This document shows, in pieces, positions 1 through 9,892 of a DNA stretch of 64,000 bases. A model generated the notes under the pieces. That model saw nothing but the letters and a program-made list of their open reading frames with translations, made no database searches and had not been told where the DNA came from. Source of the DNA: Exophiala sp. HKRS030 (Eukaryota > Ascomycota > Eurotiomycetes > Chaetothyriales > Herpotrichiellaceae); assembly GCA_023897205.1 (NCBI GenBank), contig JAHWDD010000016.1, positions 186,001-250,000 on the forward strand, in the 5' to 3' direction. Every line of letters starts with the position of its first letter. The first letter of the stretch is position 1. Made by a program: the position numbers and the translations under genes.

Positions 1-39
1 TCCACACATGGTCGTCCTCGACTCGTCAGTGGCCAAAGT

Positions 40-1836
40 TCAACCATCAACGTCCCTGGGTTCGTTCTCGGCCCAGAACTCGTCGTACTCTTCGGGGGTC
101 ATGATGGGGAAGTCCGTGGGCAGGGTCAGGGGGACGAGACTCTGGCCCCGGCGGGCGAAGTGCTCGAGCCGCCGCCTCGTCTGGTCCCTGGACTTGTTGA
201 CGCTGTACACGCTCAGCCGGTGGCGGCTGCTCGTGACGTGCAGGCCCCAGTTCCAGGCGCTCCGCACGTGCAGGGGGCTGGGTGTTGATGCTGTTGTCCC
301 AGCACCGCACGACGACCTCGACCCAGCCCTCGGCGTCGCAGGGCAGGGCGAGCTCCCACGTCCGCCAGGCGAACTTGTGCTTCCCGCTCAGGTTCCCGTC
401 GGGCACGGCGTACCAGTTGAAGCCCCCGTCGGCCGAGACCTCGACCCGCCCGGGCCACCGGCCCCCCGCCGCTGTACGCCCACCCCTTGACCTCGACGCT
501 CCCCCCCGTGGACCACGACCTGCTTGGCCCAGGGCGACATGATGGCCGAGCTCACCGGCATCTCCTGGATCTGGATCCCCATGGTCGGGAGCTGGTTGTG
601 CTTGCCGACCTGCTGGTTGAAGTAGAGGTACATCCCGGCTCGGCCGGGGCAGGGCCCTGATCCGGTACACCCACTTGACGCTGCGCGCGCCGATGTACCC
701 CATCGCCACGAGCCGGACGGGGTGCCCGTGGATCCGGGGCAGGGCTTCGCCGTTCATCTCCCACGCCAGCATGACCTCGTCGGCCTTGACCTTGCTCCAC
801 GGCACGCTGACCAGGTAGTTCATGGCCTCGTTCTGCTTGAAGTACGTGTCGGCCCCGTAGAATTTCAGGTGCTTGCCGCCGCCGGCCATGCCGCCGCACT
901 GCTTGACGACCTTTTTCAGGCTCACGCCGACGTACCTCGCCGTGCCGTTGGCCCCGTCGGCCCAGGGGGCGTTGATCATCTCGTCCCCCTCGCCGGCGTA
1001 CAGCCGGATCTGCTCGACGCGACGCGTGCCGCTGCATTGGACCGTCACGAGCTTCTCCATGCGCGGGAAGACTTCCTCGTTCTGCAGGTCGGCCACACTG
1101 AAAGTCCGCGGGTGCTTGACCGGTCCGTCCATCTTGAGTTCCCACTTGTCGGCGTCGATGTCGGGGACGCCGCCGTGGTTCCGGACAAAGTGCAGGGACG
1201 TCGGCGTGACGGGCTTCGCCGTGACGAGGCGCTTCGGTGGCTCGCCGTTGTAGGGGAACTGGAGCAGGTGGAGCATGTCGGGGTGTTTTTCCTGAATCAC
1301 ACGGAGCCACGATTCTTCCGGGACGGAGGTCAATGGACCGCCGACCGCCTTGTGCCACATCTTCCAACGCACGCCTTCGAGGACGGGGTTGGTGTCGGGG
1401 ACGGGCCCAAGCTGGAATTCCGGCGGCGGAGGGAATCTATTGTTGATCAGAATCTTGTGGGCCTTCGCCTTCTTCTCCGGATAGTTTTCCCATTCGACGT
1501 ACCAGTTTCTCAGTTCTCAGCAAAAACACGGTCCACGGATCCGGTGTAGGATAGTTGAGCATCGCCGAAGCCCGGCGCAACTTGCCCACGCCAACCTGGA
1601 CGTTCCTCGGCAAATATCACGGCTGGGTCTTCATCGGCTGCTGCAATGTCGTCGGCCTTGGCGGCATCTTCTTCATCCTCACTGTCTTGAGTCGGGGCGA
1701 CCTCTTTGACCTTGGGAACGGCATGGGCCTGTTTGTACCGCTGCTCTGGCGGTATGGTCTGGTCGAGGAGAGGCAGCTCTGCAGGCGCCAAACCTTGTTC
1801 AAGTTTCCATTCGTCGTGGGGCTGTTGATTGAGCAT
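40..1836 (-). pseudogene. Sulfite oxidase-like molybdopterin oxidoreductase, frame broken four times
   Basis: Encodes a molybdenum-cofactor oxidoreductase of the sulfite oxidase/nitrate reductase fold: a Moco-binding domain (with VTVQCSGTRR, whose Cys is the expected Mo ligand) followed by the Mo-co dimerisation domain (GGFNWYAVPD, WVEVVVRCWDNS). The first ATG in frame is at 1836; an upstream TTG is possible but unlikely. A 74-nt intron at about 1516-1589 (donor GTGGGC, branch CTCAAC, acceptor GAG) joins the acidic N-terminus to the WYVEWENYPEKK segment; its exact borders are inferred. From 650 down to 260 the reading frame must change four times (near 635, at the C-run 511-517, near 460-467, near 271) to keep family-like sequence (MYLYFNQQVGKHN; then SADGGF; then SAWNWGLHVTS). 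Every change equals one extra base. The protein ends AENEPRDVDG at the stop 40-42. Either a young pseudogene or an assembly error in GC-rich homopolymers. No cytochrome b5 or FAD domain is visible. Confidence 0.8.
1516..1589 (-). other. Putative intron in the sulfite oxidase-like gene
   Basis: A phase-1 intron of 74 nt is needed to connect the N-terminal acidic exon to the conserved Moco-domain exon, because the first exon's frame closes at 1510 and the downstream frame has a stop just before the conserved sequence. The GTGGGC donor is not the commonest type, so transcript evidence could move the borders. Confidence 0.45.
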
Positions 1837-3177
1837 ATTAGCTTCAAGGGCACATGGTGTCAAACTCTAGAGGGATGATGAACCTGGATTTGATGAGAGA
1901 TCTCTCTCATTCTGACGTCGTTGTGCATTTTGACGTTTCTTTTGGTCGTGTGGCACGGACCTTTTCACTGGTAGAGGGAATGAAAACTGTTCAAACAACA
2001 CAATCTTGAGCAGAGATGATGACGACGGTGAGCAGAGGGGAGAGTAAGAGAGTAGACTAGAGGGGGAAAACATTGAGTAGATAAAGAAGAGACACAGCGT
2101 CGGATACAGGGTGAGTGCCGGTGATCAGGATCCGCACAAGCAGATAGTGAGATACTTCCAACCAGTGAAGGGCTAGGCAGATCGAACGCTTGAACGAGTA
2201 GCCCGTCATGCATGAAGCTTCTGTATTACGACAGAACGAGCATGAGCTTGACCTTTGTCTTGCCTTGTTCGAACTCGTGTCGAATTCAACCAAATGAGTA
2301 TTGATGATGCAGTTCTCGGGGGCTCACCATCCGGAATGTTTCACAAGACGTCCAAGCAAAACCATTTGCCGAGGGGCAAGCAGACAAAGTCGTCAATCAG
2401 GCATAGCAGGACGCAGGAGTGATGTGCCTGAACCCTGTGGATGCAAGTACGCTTACTCATGGACCTGGCCGATGATGCCAGTAGTCGAGTTTGTGAAGGT
2501 CCTGAACGTCGAATCCTCACCACTCCGTCGGTCTGCATTGGATGTTGTCTTGAAGTCCTGAAGAGGTACCAGGTACCTTCCGCCGTTGGCATAGCTTGCG
2601 GAAATCCAGCGAGCCGGAGTTCTGTCGAAGCGAGCTATTCCCGAGACCAGAGTCGGTGAGAAACGACAATGATGATGGGTTGTTTGCATACTGTAGAATT
2701 GTGACGCGCTATCAGTTGGTGGGAGGCTGAAGATGAGAAAATAGTGGGCTACACGTGATTCACCGGAACATCCTTCTTCCGTAACCATTTTTGAAAGCCA
2801 TAATCTTTCAGCCATTTCGTCCTTTTATCTCGACTCGTACGGAGTACTTGTTTGCGCTTTTACTATCACAGTGACACTGGATCATAGTTCATACCTCCGT
2901 GGACATCATTTGTCTTGGGAGAGAACTACGGGGATATCGATTACTCAGGATATCCTCGATGGAAATGCTAGACTATCCTGCCGTTGAAGCGCCTTCTCAC
3001 GACGATGACAAACGCTGCATGCATAACCTCGCCAACCCTTTCCAGGAAATCGTTCAACACATGTAACTCGTCCGTGCCAAAGACGGTCACACCTTTTCCC
3101 TAATGAGCTCGGGGTTCTGCAAAAAGTAGTCATTCTGGACGGCCCTATCGCTTATCAATGCGGTATGTAAGTTGTGA
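1837..3177. other. Intergenic region, no gene recognised
   Basis: About 1.3 kb between the 5' end of the sulfite oxidase-like gene and the 3' end of the SDR gene. Short open frames exist on both strands but none starts with a well-placed ATG, resembles a known family or shows a splice pattern. It should contain the promoter of the sulfite oxidase-like gene. One copy of the GTACGGAGTAC motif lies at 2837-2847. Confidence 0.5.
2837..2847. repeat. GTACGGAGTAC motif copy
   Basis: One of at least seven intergenic sites in the window sharing the core ACGGAGTA or its complement. It reads nearly as a palindrome (GTAC..GTAC ends). Function unknown. Confidence 0.5.
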
Positions 3178-4218
3178 TCAAACCAGGCCAATTTGCTTGA
3201 GTGCCTCCCAGGTGTCCTCGACCGTCTCTTGGAAAGGGACGAATTGCAACTTCAACATCTCTTCGGCCTTGGCTCTGTCCAGGTCAAAGTGCTTGGTCCT
3301 ATCACAATGGGCGCCTTCCTCGCCGAGTCCCTCTTCACCTCTGGCTCTCAACCCGGCGAGTCCGTCCTCGAAGTAATCCACACCTCCACACAGGAGGAAT
3401 CGCTCACTGACACCCTCGTCCAACACGAGAGCTTTCGCATGCGCCTCCGCCACGTCCCTCACGTCGACCCACGCCGGTAAACCCGGCGTCGCGACCTTGG
3501 GCTTGTACTCCGGGAGCTGGCCTTTGACGCCCAGCGTCAGGTACATCAGACTCGTGTTCAACCCCTCCACACCCTTTTCCTCGTGGATTTCGTGACCCGG
3601 CGGGCCGTATATCATGGGCGGACACAGCGTGACCAGGTCCCACGTGGCCTCGCCTTTGTCCTTGGCCTCCTTCCACATGTCCCAGGCTGCGCGCTCCGCG
3701 AACGTCTTGCTCGCGTGGTACCCGTAGTACCCGTCCTTGGCCGCCTGTTCGGGCGTGACGGGGTCCCAGTCGTCGGCGGTGTACGTGTACCCGGGCCGCG
3801 GACTCTTGGACAAGTCGACCACGGACGCAAAACTGCTCAGGATGGCCATCCTCTTGAGCGTCTTGCTCTTGAGCGCGCTGGAGACGACGTTGCGCGTCCC
3901 GTTCACGGCGGGCTCGACGAGTTCCTTGATCGGGTCGCTGGAGAAGACAAAGTACGGCGAGGCGACGTGACAGATATACTCGGCCCCCTGGGCTGCCTCG
4001 TCGAGGGCGCCGGGGGCCTGAATGTCGGGCACGGCGACGAAGGTCAGGTCCCCCTCGGCACAAGCTCGTGGGTGTTTCTTCTCGAGAAAGGTGGCTTTGG
4101 ACAATGACCGGACCGTCCCACGGACGCGGTAGTTGTTCTTCAATAAGACGTCGAGGACGTGGGCGCCCACAAAGCCATTGGGGCCTGTCAGCAGAACTAG
4201 AGGTTTGGCTGTAGCCAT
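3178..4218 (-). CDS. NAD(P)-dependent epimerase/reductase of the GRE2 / dihydroflavonol-4-reductase type
   Basis: A 346-residue extended short-chain dehydrogenase/reductase, the usual size for fungal Gre2-like carbonyl reductases. The N-terminal Rossmann motif TGPNGFVG (residues 11-18) binds the dinucleotide; RGTVRS (about 33-38) follows beta-2, where an Arg often favours NADPH. The catalytic set is visible: Ser in ILSSFAS (about 126-132) and YHASK (167-171, YxxxK). CPPMIYGP (starting near 200) matches the substrate-side loop of the family. The start at 4218 is an ATG followed directly by the first beta strand, so no presequence. Members reduce ketones and aldehydes such as methylglyoxal or flavonoid-like substrates; the actual substrate cannot be read from sequence. 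No intron. It is followed by Rad5 on the same strand, with no functional link. Confidence 0.9.
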   Translation of the reverse strand: MATAKPLVLLTGPNGFVGAHVLDVLLKNNYRVRGTVRSLSKATFLEKKHPRACAEGDLTFVAVPDIQAPGALDEAAQGAEYICHVASPYFVFSSDPIKELVEPAVNGTRNVVSSALKSKTLKRMAILSSFASVVDLSKSPRPGYTYTADDWDPVTPEQAAKDGYYGYHASKTFAERAAWDMWKEAKDKGEATWDLVTLCPPMIYGPPGHEIHEEKGVEGLNTSLMYLTLGVKGQLPEYKPKVATPGLPAWVDVRDVAEAHAKALVLDEGVSERFLLCGGVDYFEDGLAGLRARGEEGLGEEGAHCDRTKHFDLDRAKAEEMLKLQFVPFQETVEDTWEALKQIGLV

Positions 4219-4728
4219 TTTGATTTATGGTTTGTTATTTATTTTGTGTATTGTATCGAATCGACTTTTGAATTCTTGCTTTGAGATGCAAAGATGATGA
4301 TTCTACGAGTGTTTGGAATACGTGACGACGTTGTTTATGTAGAATTCCCTACGTAGTGTATTTTGCCATTCTGCCACTAGCAACGTACGTAGTGTGTTAC
4401 TGTTACGGTACGGCCTTTACTCATTCTTTTTGCGGCCGCAGGACTTCAGGAGGTTAGAGGGCATTGAGGCGCGACCTATACAGAAATCTGGGGCTACCCA
4501 GACATTATCCCGCCTCACCGGTTTGGATTTATTTTTACCTGGGCCCGTAAAGCCGCACGACTTAAGCGATGATGACACGACGCACACATCTAATGACTAA
4601 TGAATTATATATCACGCTCCACAGCAGAATAATGTACTGTCGGACGATACACATTGCGAGGAGGTATTCCCTATAATCACGCTATAGATGATAAGCAGAC
4701 ACTTATTGATCTTGAGCTAGAACCTTTC
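4219..4728. other. Intergenic: SDR promoter and 3' region of Rad5
   Basis: About 510 bp between two minus-strand genes. It holds the upstream region of the SDR gene and the 3' untranslated region of Rad5. No coding potential or RNA gene was recognised. Confidence 0.5.
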
Positions 4729-7700
4729 TCAGCCCAAGAGCATCTCGAGCTCCTCGATCCGTCTCTTCTTCCGCTCCTCTTCACTTTGACCGGCACCAGA
4801 TTGTCCGACGCCTAGCGACCCTGCAACCGCCATTTTCCTGTCCTGTACACGCAGCATCCTGCCTTCGATGCTTTCCTTTGTGACGAACCGTACGACTTCC
4901 ACTTTTTGAGTCTGGCCCATTCTGTGCACGCGGTCTATTGCTTGTGCCTCGACCGCGAAACTCCACCAGGGGTCCATCATGTAACAACGGCTCGCGGCAG
5001 TCAAGTTCAAGCCTACACCACCTGCGCGCAACGACAGGAGAAGAACTCGGGGAGCCTTGGGGTCCGAGGCGTTCTCGGCGTTGAACGCCCGGATGACTTG
5101 GGCCCGAACCTTTTGAGACATGGTTCCATCGAAGCGGAGGTGCTCAAATCCGTGCTTGGAAAGTTGCGGGGCAATGAGGTCGAGAAACGAGGTAAACTGC
5201 GAGAAGACGACTGACTTGGTGCCCTTTGGCTGTTTGGACAGGTGGTTCAACAAGGCGGCGATCTTTGCCGATGTCGACGCCGTGGGGGAATAAGGATGCA
5301 ACCTCCGCAGAGAAATCTTGGGGGGCTTGGGAGCAGCAGCATCGCCTGCCGAGTAGAGGTCGCCGCCTTCCGAATCAAAGGACTCGGATGGACTATTATT
5401 GTACTTGACCACTTCGAACACATCACGCGGGTTGATGTTTTCGCGGCAGGAAAAGCAACGAGGAGACTCTCCCCTTTCTGTCTGATGGGTGATGTATTTC
5501 TCAAGGCAATCTTTACAAGCACTATGCCAGCAAGTCGTGACTGCTGGGTTGATCATTGGTTCTTCGTAGCACAAGGGACATTCGCCACTGGACTCGTCCT
5601 GGATTTGTTTTAGGGCGTTCGTCGTGAAAGTTGTTATTGGGTCCTTGTTCTCCTTCTCGGCCGAATCTGTGTCGGTCGTGAAGCGATCGATGAGATCCTG
5701 AAGATCCATGTCATCAGCGAAGCCATTGACGTCCGCTGCGGCAGCCGCAGCGGCATCTTCTTCGTCTGCGACAATATCCTTGTTCCTCGTCAATACAGGA
5801 TGACAACACGACTGGCGAAGACGTAGAATCTGGGCAAAGATGGTGGTGTACGACTTGAGCAAGGTGCCTGCTTGTAGTGATTCGTTAAAGGCACGTTTCG
5901 CCCGAGTGAAGATGAGGTCGTAGACTTCTCGCTCCGTCTTCGAGAGCTCCACCTCCTCCACGGTGATGGTTTTCGAAGGTAGAGGTACGAGTGCTTCTCC
6001 TTCCGGAGTCTTCATGTCCTTGGTCCGACGGAGCACTAGGGGTTCTAGTACAGTCTGGACTACATTGAGCGCCCTTGCAATATCCTTGGACTCGAAGGGA
6101 ACTGTGATGAAGGTCTTCCAGAAGGAGAAATTGCTCCATGGCTCGACCTTAAGGAACCTCACCAAGCTGAACAGATCTTCCAGACGGTTGACAATGGGCG
6201 TACCGGTCAAAACCCACCGGTGTTTCGCTTTCAGCTCGTAGCAGGCCTTGGAAGTCTTAGCTTGTCTATTCTTGATAGTATGAGCTTCATCTAGAATAAC
6301 TCGATGAAAAGCAACAGAGAATAAGCCTCCATGAGAACCGCGATCACCTCCTGAAGCCGTGACCTGGCCAAATTCCGACAACACTGTACCATAACTGGTA
6401 ATGATGACATTTGGTGCCGAACTTGCATTGGCGGCGGAACACAGGGTTTGTAAATTGACCGCTTTCTCGCTGCCATAGTATACCATGGTCTTCAGTGTAC
6501 CTGGCCTTGAACATTTCACCGCCTCACTCTCCCATTGAGCAAGCAAGGACATTGGCGCCACCACCAATGTCGTGCAGGGGGCTGGTTCCACCACACTTGA
6601 CGACTGTGGTAGACGCGGCAAGTGATTGACTGATGTGAGAGTCTTATCATTAGCTCTGAGGTCTTCTTCCGATCGGTTGGAGTGGATGAGACTATAAATT
6701 TCGATGGTCTTTCCGAGACCCATCTCGTCCGCCAGAATACCGCCGAGACAATTTTGTTCTTGGACAGGAAATTCGAGGCTGATTTCACCAGAATAGAGGT
6801 TGACGTAGAACTTCTCCTGACCCTCAACTTGTGCTACTGGCTTGTCATCTGCATCTTTCGTTGGCCAGGTATACTCTTCCCACAGGGGATGCATAGATTG
6901 TTGTTTGGAGGATTTTTCATCTCTTTCTTTCCTAAGCATCCAATATAAAGCTTGCTTCTGGTACTTCCTCAACTCGAGTGCAAAGGTCGAGACAGGTTCA
7001 GCCTCAGGCGTGCTGAAGTCGAATGACTGTGCTTTCTGATACAAGGCATCCAGTTGGTCTTCCTCCAATTCTTCGCCCTCTTCTTCATCATCGGAGGTAG
7101 GATTCGATGTTTTCCCTTTCGAGGTCTTGTCCTTTTCATACTGCTCTGCCATTTCTGCAGCTTTCAGTAGGCCTTGTTTTTTATGCCTAGCGGTGGTTTC
7201 ATTTGTTGTGGTGGGATTCAAGTTAACCTCTTCGAAAAGTTTGACCAGGCCTACTTGTCTTAAGCGAAGATCCTTCTCCTCACCACTCTCCTTTTCTTCG
7301 AAAAAGCCTGTAGCTCGATTGTCATCCATTGGTGCCACAAATGCGCTTGCTTCAAAAGCGGACTTGAGTAAATAAGCACGTAATTGAAGGTAGACGGTGT
7401 CGTTGACGCGGACACGATCAGGAGCATATACACAAGTTCCTTCAAACCAGCAAATTTTCTGATCTAGCAAAGACGACACCCAAGAAGCAGTCTCTTCTGG
7501 TAAGCGACCCAATTCCTCTCCTTTGGAGTTGGTAAACCTGGTCACCACATCCACCTTTTGATTTCGCCCTATCAAAGGCACTAACTTTCCACCTCTGCCA
7601 ACTTTGGTTTTTGGAGCGAGCTTAGTTCGTTCTATCCGGACAGCTTCGCCATGGCCTAGGAGATTTGAACCACTTTTGGTCATCCATGCCGCTACTCCAA

Positions 7701-8211
7701 ATGAGCCGACATATCGCTCTTTTGGCATTGAACATAGGAGCGCCGTCGGTAGAGCTGGTTCGTTGGGTAAAACCTCGACTCTCTTGGGTGGCGCCTCCGA
7801 GACCTTGTTAGACGAGCTAAGCCAGCCTGCAACTCCCTTGGGTCTTTTGGATGAATCGCTATCGATGACAGCAGATTTCCAAGAACCGTCGAAGTACATG
7901 TTGATGGCCCGCTCCAAGTCTCCGTTCGCCGCAGTCTGCACTTGATCAACAACATCTTGACTGACAGTCTCGCCAATGAACGCGCAAAATGTGTCTGCAT
8001 CGAAGGTTGTGGAGTTTTCTTGTTCGCTCGGATTCTGAAGATCCGCGGCATCTGTTTGACTCGACAGACGGTCGTTGCCATTGGAAGAGGTGGCGGAGGT
8101 AGGTCTGCTGGAGACATTCACCGAGGATGTGGCTGTGTCTTGCTCAAGTGTGTCGTCATGGTCGTCGACGAAGAAACGTCTTCTTTTACGAGGCCTCACC
8201 TCGACGTCCAT
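4729..8211 (-). CDS. RAD5: DNA repair protein Rad5 (HIRAN-SNF2 ATPase-RING E3 ligase)
   Basis: A 1160-residue homologue of yeast Rad5 and human HLTF, which extend K63 ubiquitin chains on PCNA and remodel stalled replication forks in error-free damage tolerance. A basic stretch RPRKRRR near the N-terminus looks like a nuclear localisation signal, followed by a UBA-like helix pair. The HIRAN domain starts near residue 166 (YVGSFGVAAW). The SNF2 ATPase has Walker A ADEMGLGKT (about 495) and the DEAH box (about 640). A C3HC4 RING (CPLCYEE to CFSC, about 875-920) is inserted between the two ATPase lobes, the Rad5/HLTF hallmark. The C-terminal lobe contains AQAIDRVHRMGQ (about 1090). The frame is open to a TTG at 8280, but the first ATG is at 8211 and gives MDVEVRPRKRR, so I start there. 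A seven-Ala run precedes the RING. No intron. Divergent from the complex I assembly gene. Confidence 0.95.
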   Translation of the reverse strand: MDVEVRPRKRRRFFVDDHDDTLEQDTATSSVNVSSRPTSATSSNGNDRLSSQTDAADLQNPSEQENSTTFDADTFCAFIGETVSQDVVDQVQTAANGDLERAINMYFDGSWKSAVIDSDSSKRPKGVAGWLSSSNKVSEAPPKRVEVLPNEPALPTALLCSMPKERYVGSFGVAAWMTKSGSNLLGHGEAVRIERTKLAPKTKVGRGGKLVPLIGRNQKVDVVTRFTNSKGEELGRLPEETASWVSSLLDQKICWFEGTCVYAPDRVRVNDTVYLQLRAYLLKSAFEASAFVAPMDDNRATGFFEEKESGEEKDLRLRQVGLVKLFEEVNLNPTTTNETTARHKKQGLLKAAEMAEQYEKDKTSKGKTSNPTSDDEEEGEELEEDQLDALYQKAQSFDFSTPEAEPVSTFALELRKYQKQALYWMLRKERDEKSSKQQSMHPLWEEYTWPTKDADDKPVAQVEGQEKFYVNLYSGEISLEFPVQEQNCLGGILADEMGLGKTIEIYSLIHSNRSEEDLRANDKTLTSVNHLPRLPQSSSVVEPAPCTTLVVAPMSLLAQWESEAVKCSRPGTLKTMVYYGSEKAVNLQTLCSAANASSAPNVIITSYGTVLSEFGQVTASGGDRGSHGGLFSVAFHRVILDEAHTIKNRQAKTSKACYELKAKHRWVLTGTPIVNRLEDLFSLVRFLKVEPWSNFSFWKTFITVPFESKDIARALNVVQTVLEPLVLRRTKDMKTPEGEALVPLPSKTITVEEVELSKTEREVYDLIFTRAKRAFNESLQAGTLLKSYTTIFAQILRLRQSCCHPVLTRNKDIVADEEDAAAAAAADVNGFADDMDLQDLIDRFTTDTDSAEKENKDPITTFTTNALKQIQDESSGECPLCYEEPMINPAVTTCWHSACKDCLEKYITHQTERGESPRCFSCRENINPRDVFEVVKYNNSPSESFDSEGGDLYSAGDAAAPKPPKISLRRLHPYSPTASTSAKIAALLNHLSKQPKGTKSVVFSQFTSFLDLIAPQLSKHGFEHLRFDGTMSQKVRAQVIRAFNAENASDPKAPRVLLLSLRAGGVGLNLTAASRCYMMDPWWSFAVEAQAIDRVHRMGQTQKVEVVRFVTKESIEGRMLRVQDRKMAVAGSLGVGQSGAGQSEEERKKRRIEELEMLLG

Positions 8212-8562
8212 GGGTGCGAATGGGCTGCTCGACAGAACGCAGTCCGTGGATGGATTGCAAATAGAGCCCTTCGTGACCAAACGCGAAATTACGCGAAGAG
8301 AATTAGGCGCGCTTGCACGTGATCAGGGCTTTAATTGATTATGCAGGGGCCAAACACTTTTATGCCGTCTCCACGTCATAATATAAAAACCTTGGGTCCA
8401 GCATACTAAACAATGAAATACGAACGCCATAAACCTCTAGGTTTGATCCAACAGTAATGAGACCCGATGTCTGATTCTCTGGCATAACAGTTTCGCAATG
8501 TTTGGTTACAATTACAGTTTCATTTCTTAGCATTCACTTCCTGGAGCAGATTTCTTTTTGCA
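8212..8562. promoter_or_regulatory. Shared divergent promoter, Rad5 / NDUFAF6-like
   Basis: A 351-bp gap between two divergently transcribed genes must hold both core promoters. No specific factor site could be assigned with confidence. Confidence 0.45.
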
Positions 8563-9819
8563 ATGTCGAAGCATGCATTGGAGACCATGTCTGTCTCTTC
8601 CTTCAAGCGAGTGCCAGCAGCAATGAGGGAAACAAAAGCTCACATCTACTTTCCTGCCAAATGCCGCACGTTTACAGCTACAGCACGGTTGCAACTATCG
8701 ATGGAGCGTGATTCGCAGGCCGTCAAAAAGGCTAGTACATACTGCCAAAACTTGGTCAGGTCAGTCTAGACTTCTTGACAGCCTACCCAGGAGTTGTATC
8801 ATTTTTTGTATGTCTAACATCTCTACAGAAACTATGATTCGCCTTCATACACCCTGGCTCATTTCGTTCCACCACACATGCTTCCTGCATACTTTGCTAT
8901 TCGAGCATTCAACATAGAGCTGGCTAGGATACCAGACGTTGTTTCGATGCCGCAAATTGGCGCCATGAGAATGCAGTTCTGGAGAGATACAATCAACAAG
9001 ACCTTTGAGCTCACGCCGCCAATGGAACCAGTAGCTATACTTTTAGCTTCTTACCTGAATCAAGGCTACAAGCTCAACAAGTCTTGGTTCCAACGCATCA
9101 TATCGGCCAGAGATCGCAAGTTGACGCACCCCGGATTCACGAGCATGACGGAGCTGGAATCGTATGCTGAGTCAACCTACTCCACGCTTTTGTATTTAAG
9201 TCTATCGGCACTGCCTTTAAATTCTCTGACAATGGATCACTTGGCTTCTCATATCGGGAAAGCTGCTGGTATAGCTGCAGTTATGCGAGGTGTGCCGTTA
9301 CTGGCCTTTCCTCCACCACCAAACCAGCACTCAAACAACCCCCCTGGGTTGGGTTTACCTGCAAGTCGGGACAAGCAGGGCGCAATTACACTTCCTCTGG
9401 ATATCATGTCCCAGTGTGGCGTTCGAGAAGAGGACATTTTTCGAAACGGAAGCGACGCCGAAGGTCTTCGAGATGCCACATTTGCTGTTGCGACTCGCGC
9501 CTCAGACCACCTTATAACTGCTAGGACAATGCTTAAGAATATCCGCGAGAGTCGTGACCCTGGTCATGAGTTTGAACATCTGAATGATGAAGGCCACGAA
9601 CACAGCCGATATGATGCGGATGGTTCATCATCTGCTGATAAGAGCAGGCAAGAAGTGGAACAAGGATTTGGACTCGTGATGGGTCCGGCTGTGAGCACCC
9701 AATTATGGCTCGACAGGTTGCAAAAGGTTGACTTCGACATATTCGACGCAAGCCTCAGGCAAGTCGAGTGGAAATTGCCTTTCGTCGCATGGTTACGGAG
9801 AAGGAGGGGACAACTTTGA
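8563..9819 (+). CDS. NDUFAF6-like complex I assembly factor (squalene/phytoene synthase fold)
   Basis: Two exons, 8563-8759 and 8829-9819, encode 395 residues. The 69-nt intron has donor GTCAGT, branch CTAAC and acceptor ACAG, and the splice restores RNYDSPSYTLAHFVPP, a conserved start of the isoprenoid-synthase-like domain. The body (AFNIELARIPD, MRMQFWRDTIN, YAESTYSTLLYLSL, HIGKAAGIAAVMRG) matches the NDUFAF6 branch of the squalene/phytoene synthase superfamily, which helps assemble mitochondrial NADH dehydrogenase and lacks proven prenyl synthase activity. The first exon is basic and hydroxylated with few acids (FKRVPAAMRETK, RTFTATARL), as expected of a mitochondrial presequence. A gap of only 73 bp separates its stop from the convergent CofD/YvcK-like gene. 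A true phytoene synthase is unlikely, since the Asp-rich DxxxD motifs are not seen. Confidence 0.88.
8760..8828 (+). other. Intron in NDUFAF6-like gene
   Basis: 69 nt, phase 2, GTCAGT...CTAAC...ACAG. Removing it fuses LVR to NYDSPSYT in frame. Confidence 0.85.
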
Positions 9820-9892
9820 CGTCCGATACTACGGGATTCAACGGCCTAAAAAGCTGTTACACGATAGTGGTTTCAAAGACCCAGACAGCGCA

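Noticed and set aside
722..1549. 275-codon plus-strand frame opposite the sulfite oxidase-like gene
   Set aside because: Antisense to clearly family-like Moco-domain sequence; its openness comes from GC-rich codon use and it resembles nothing.
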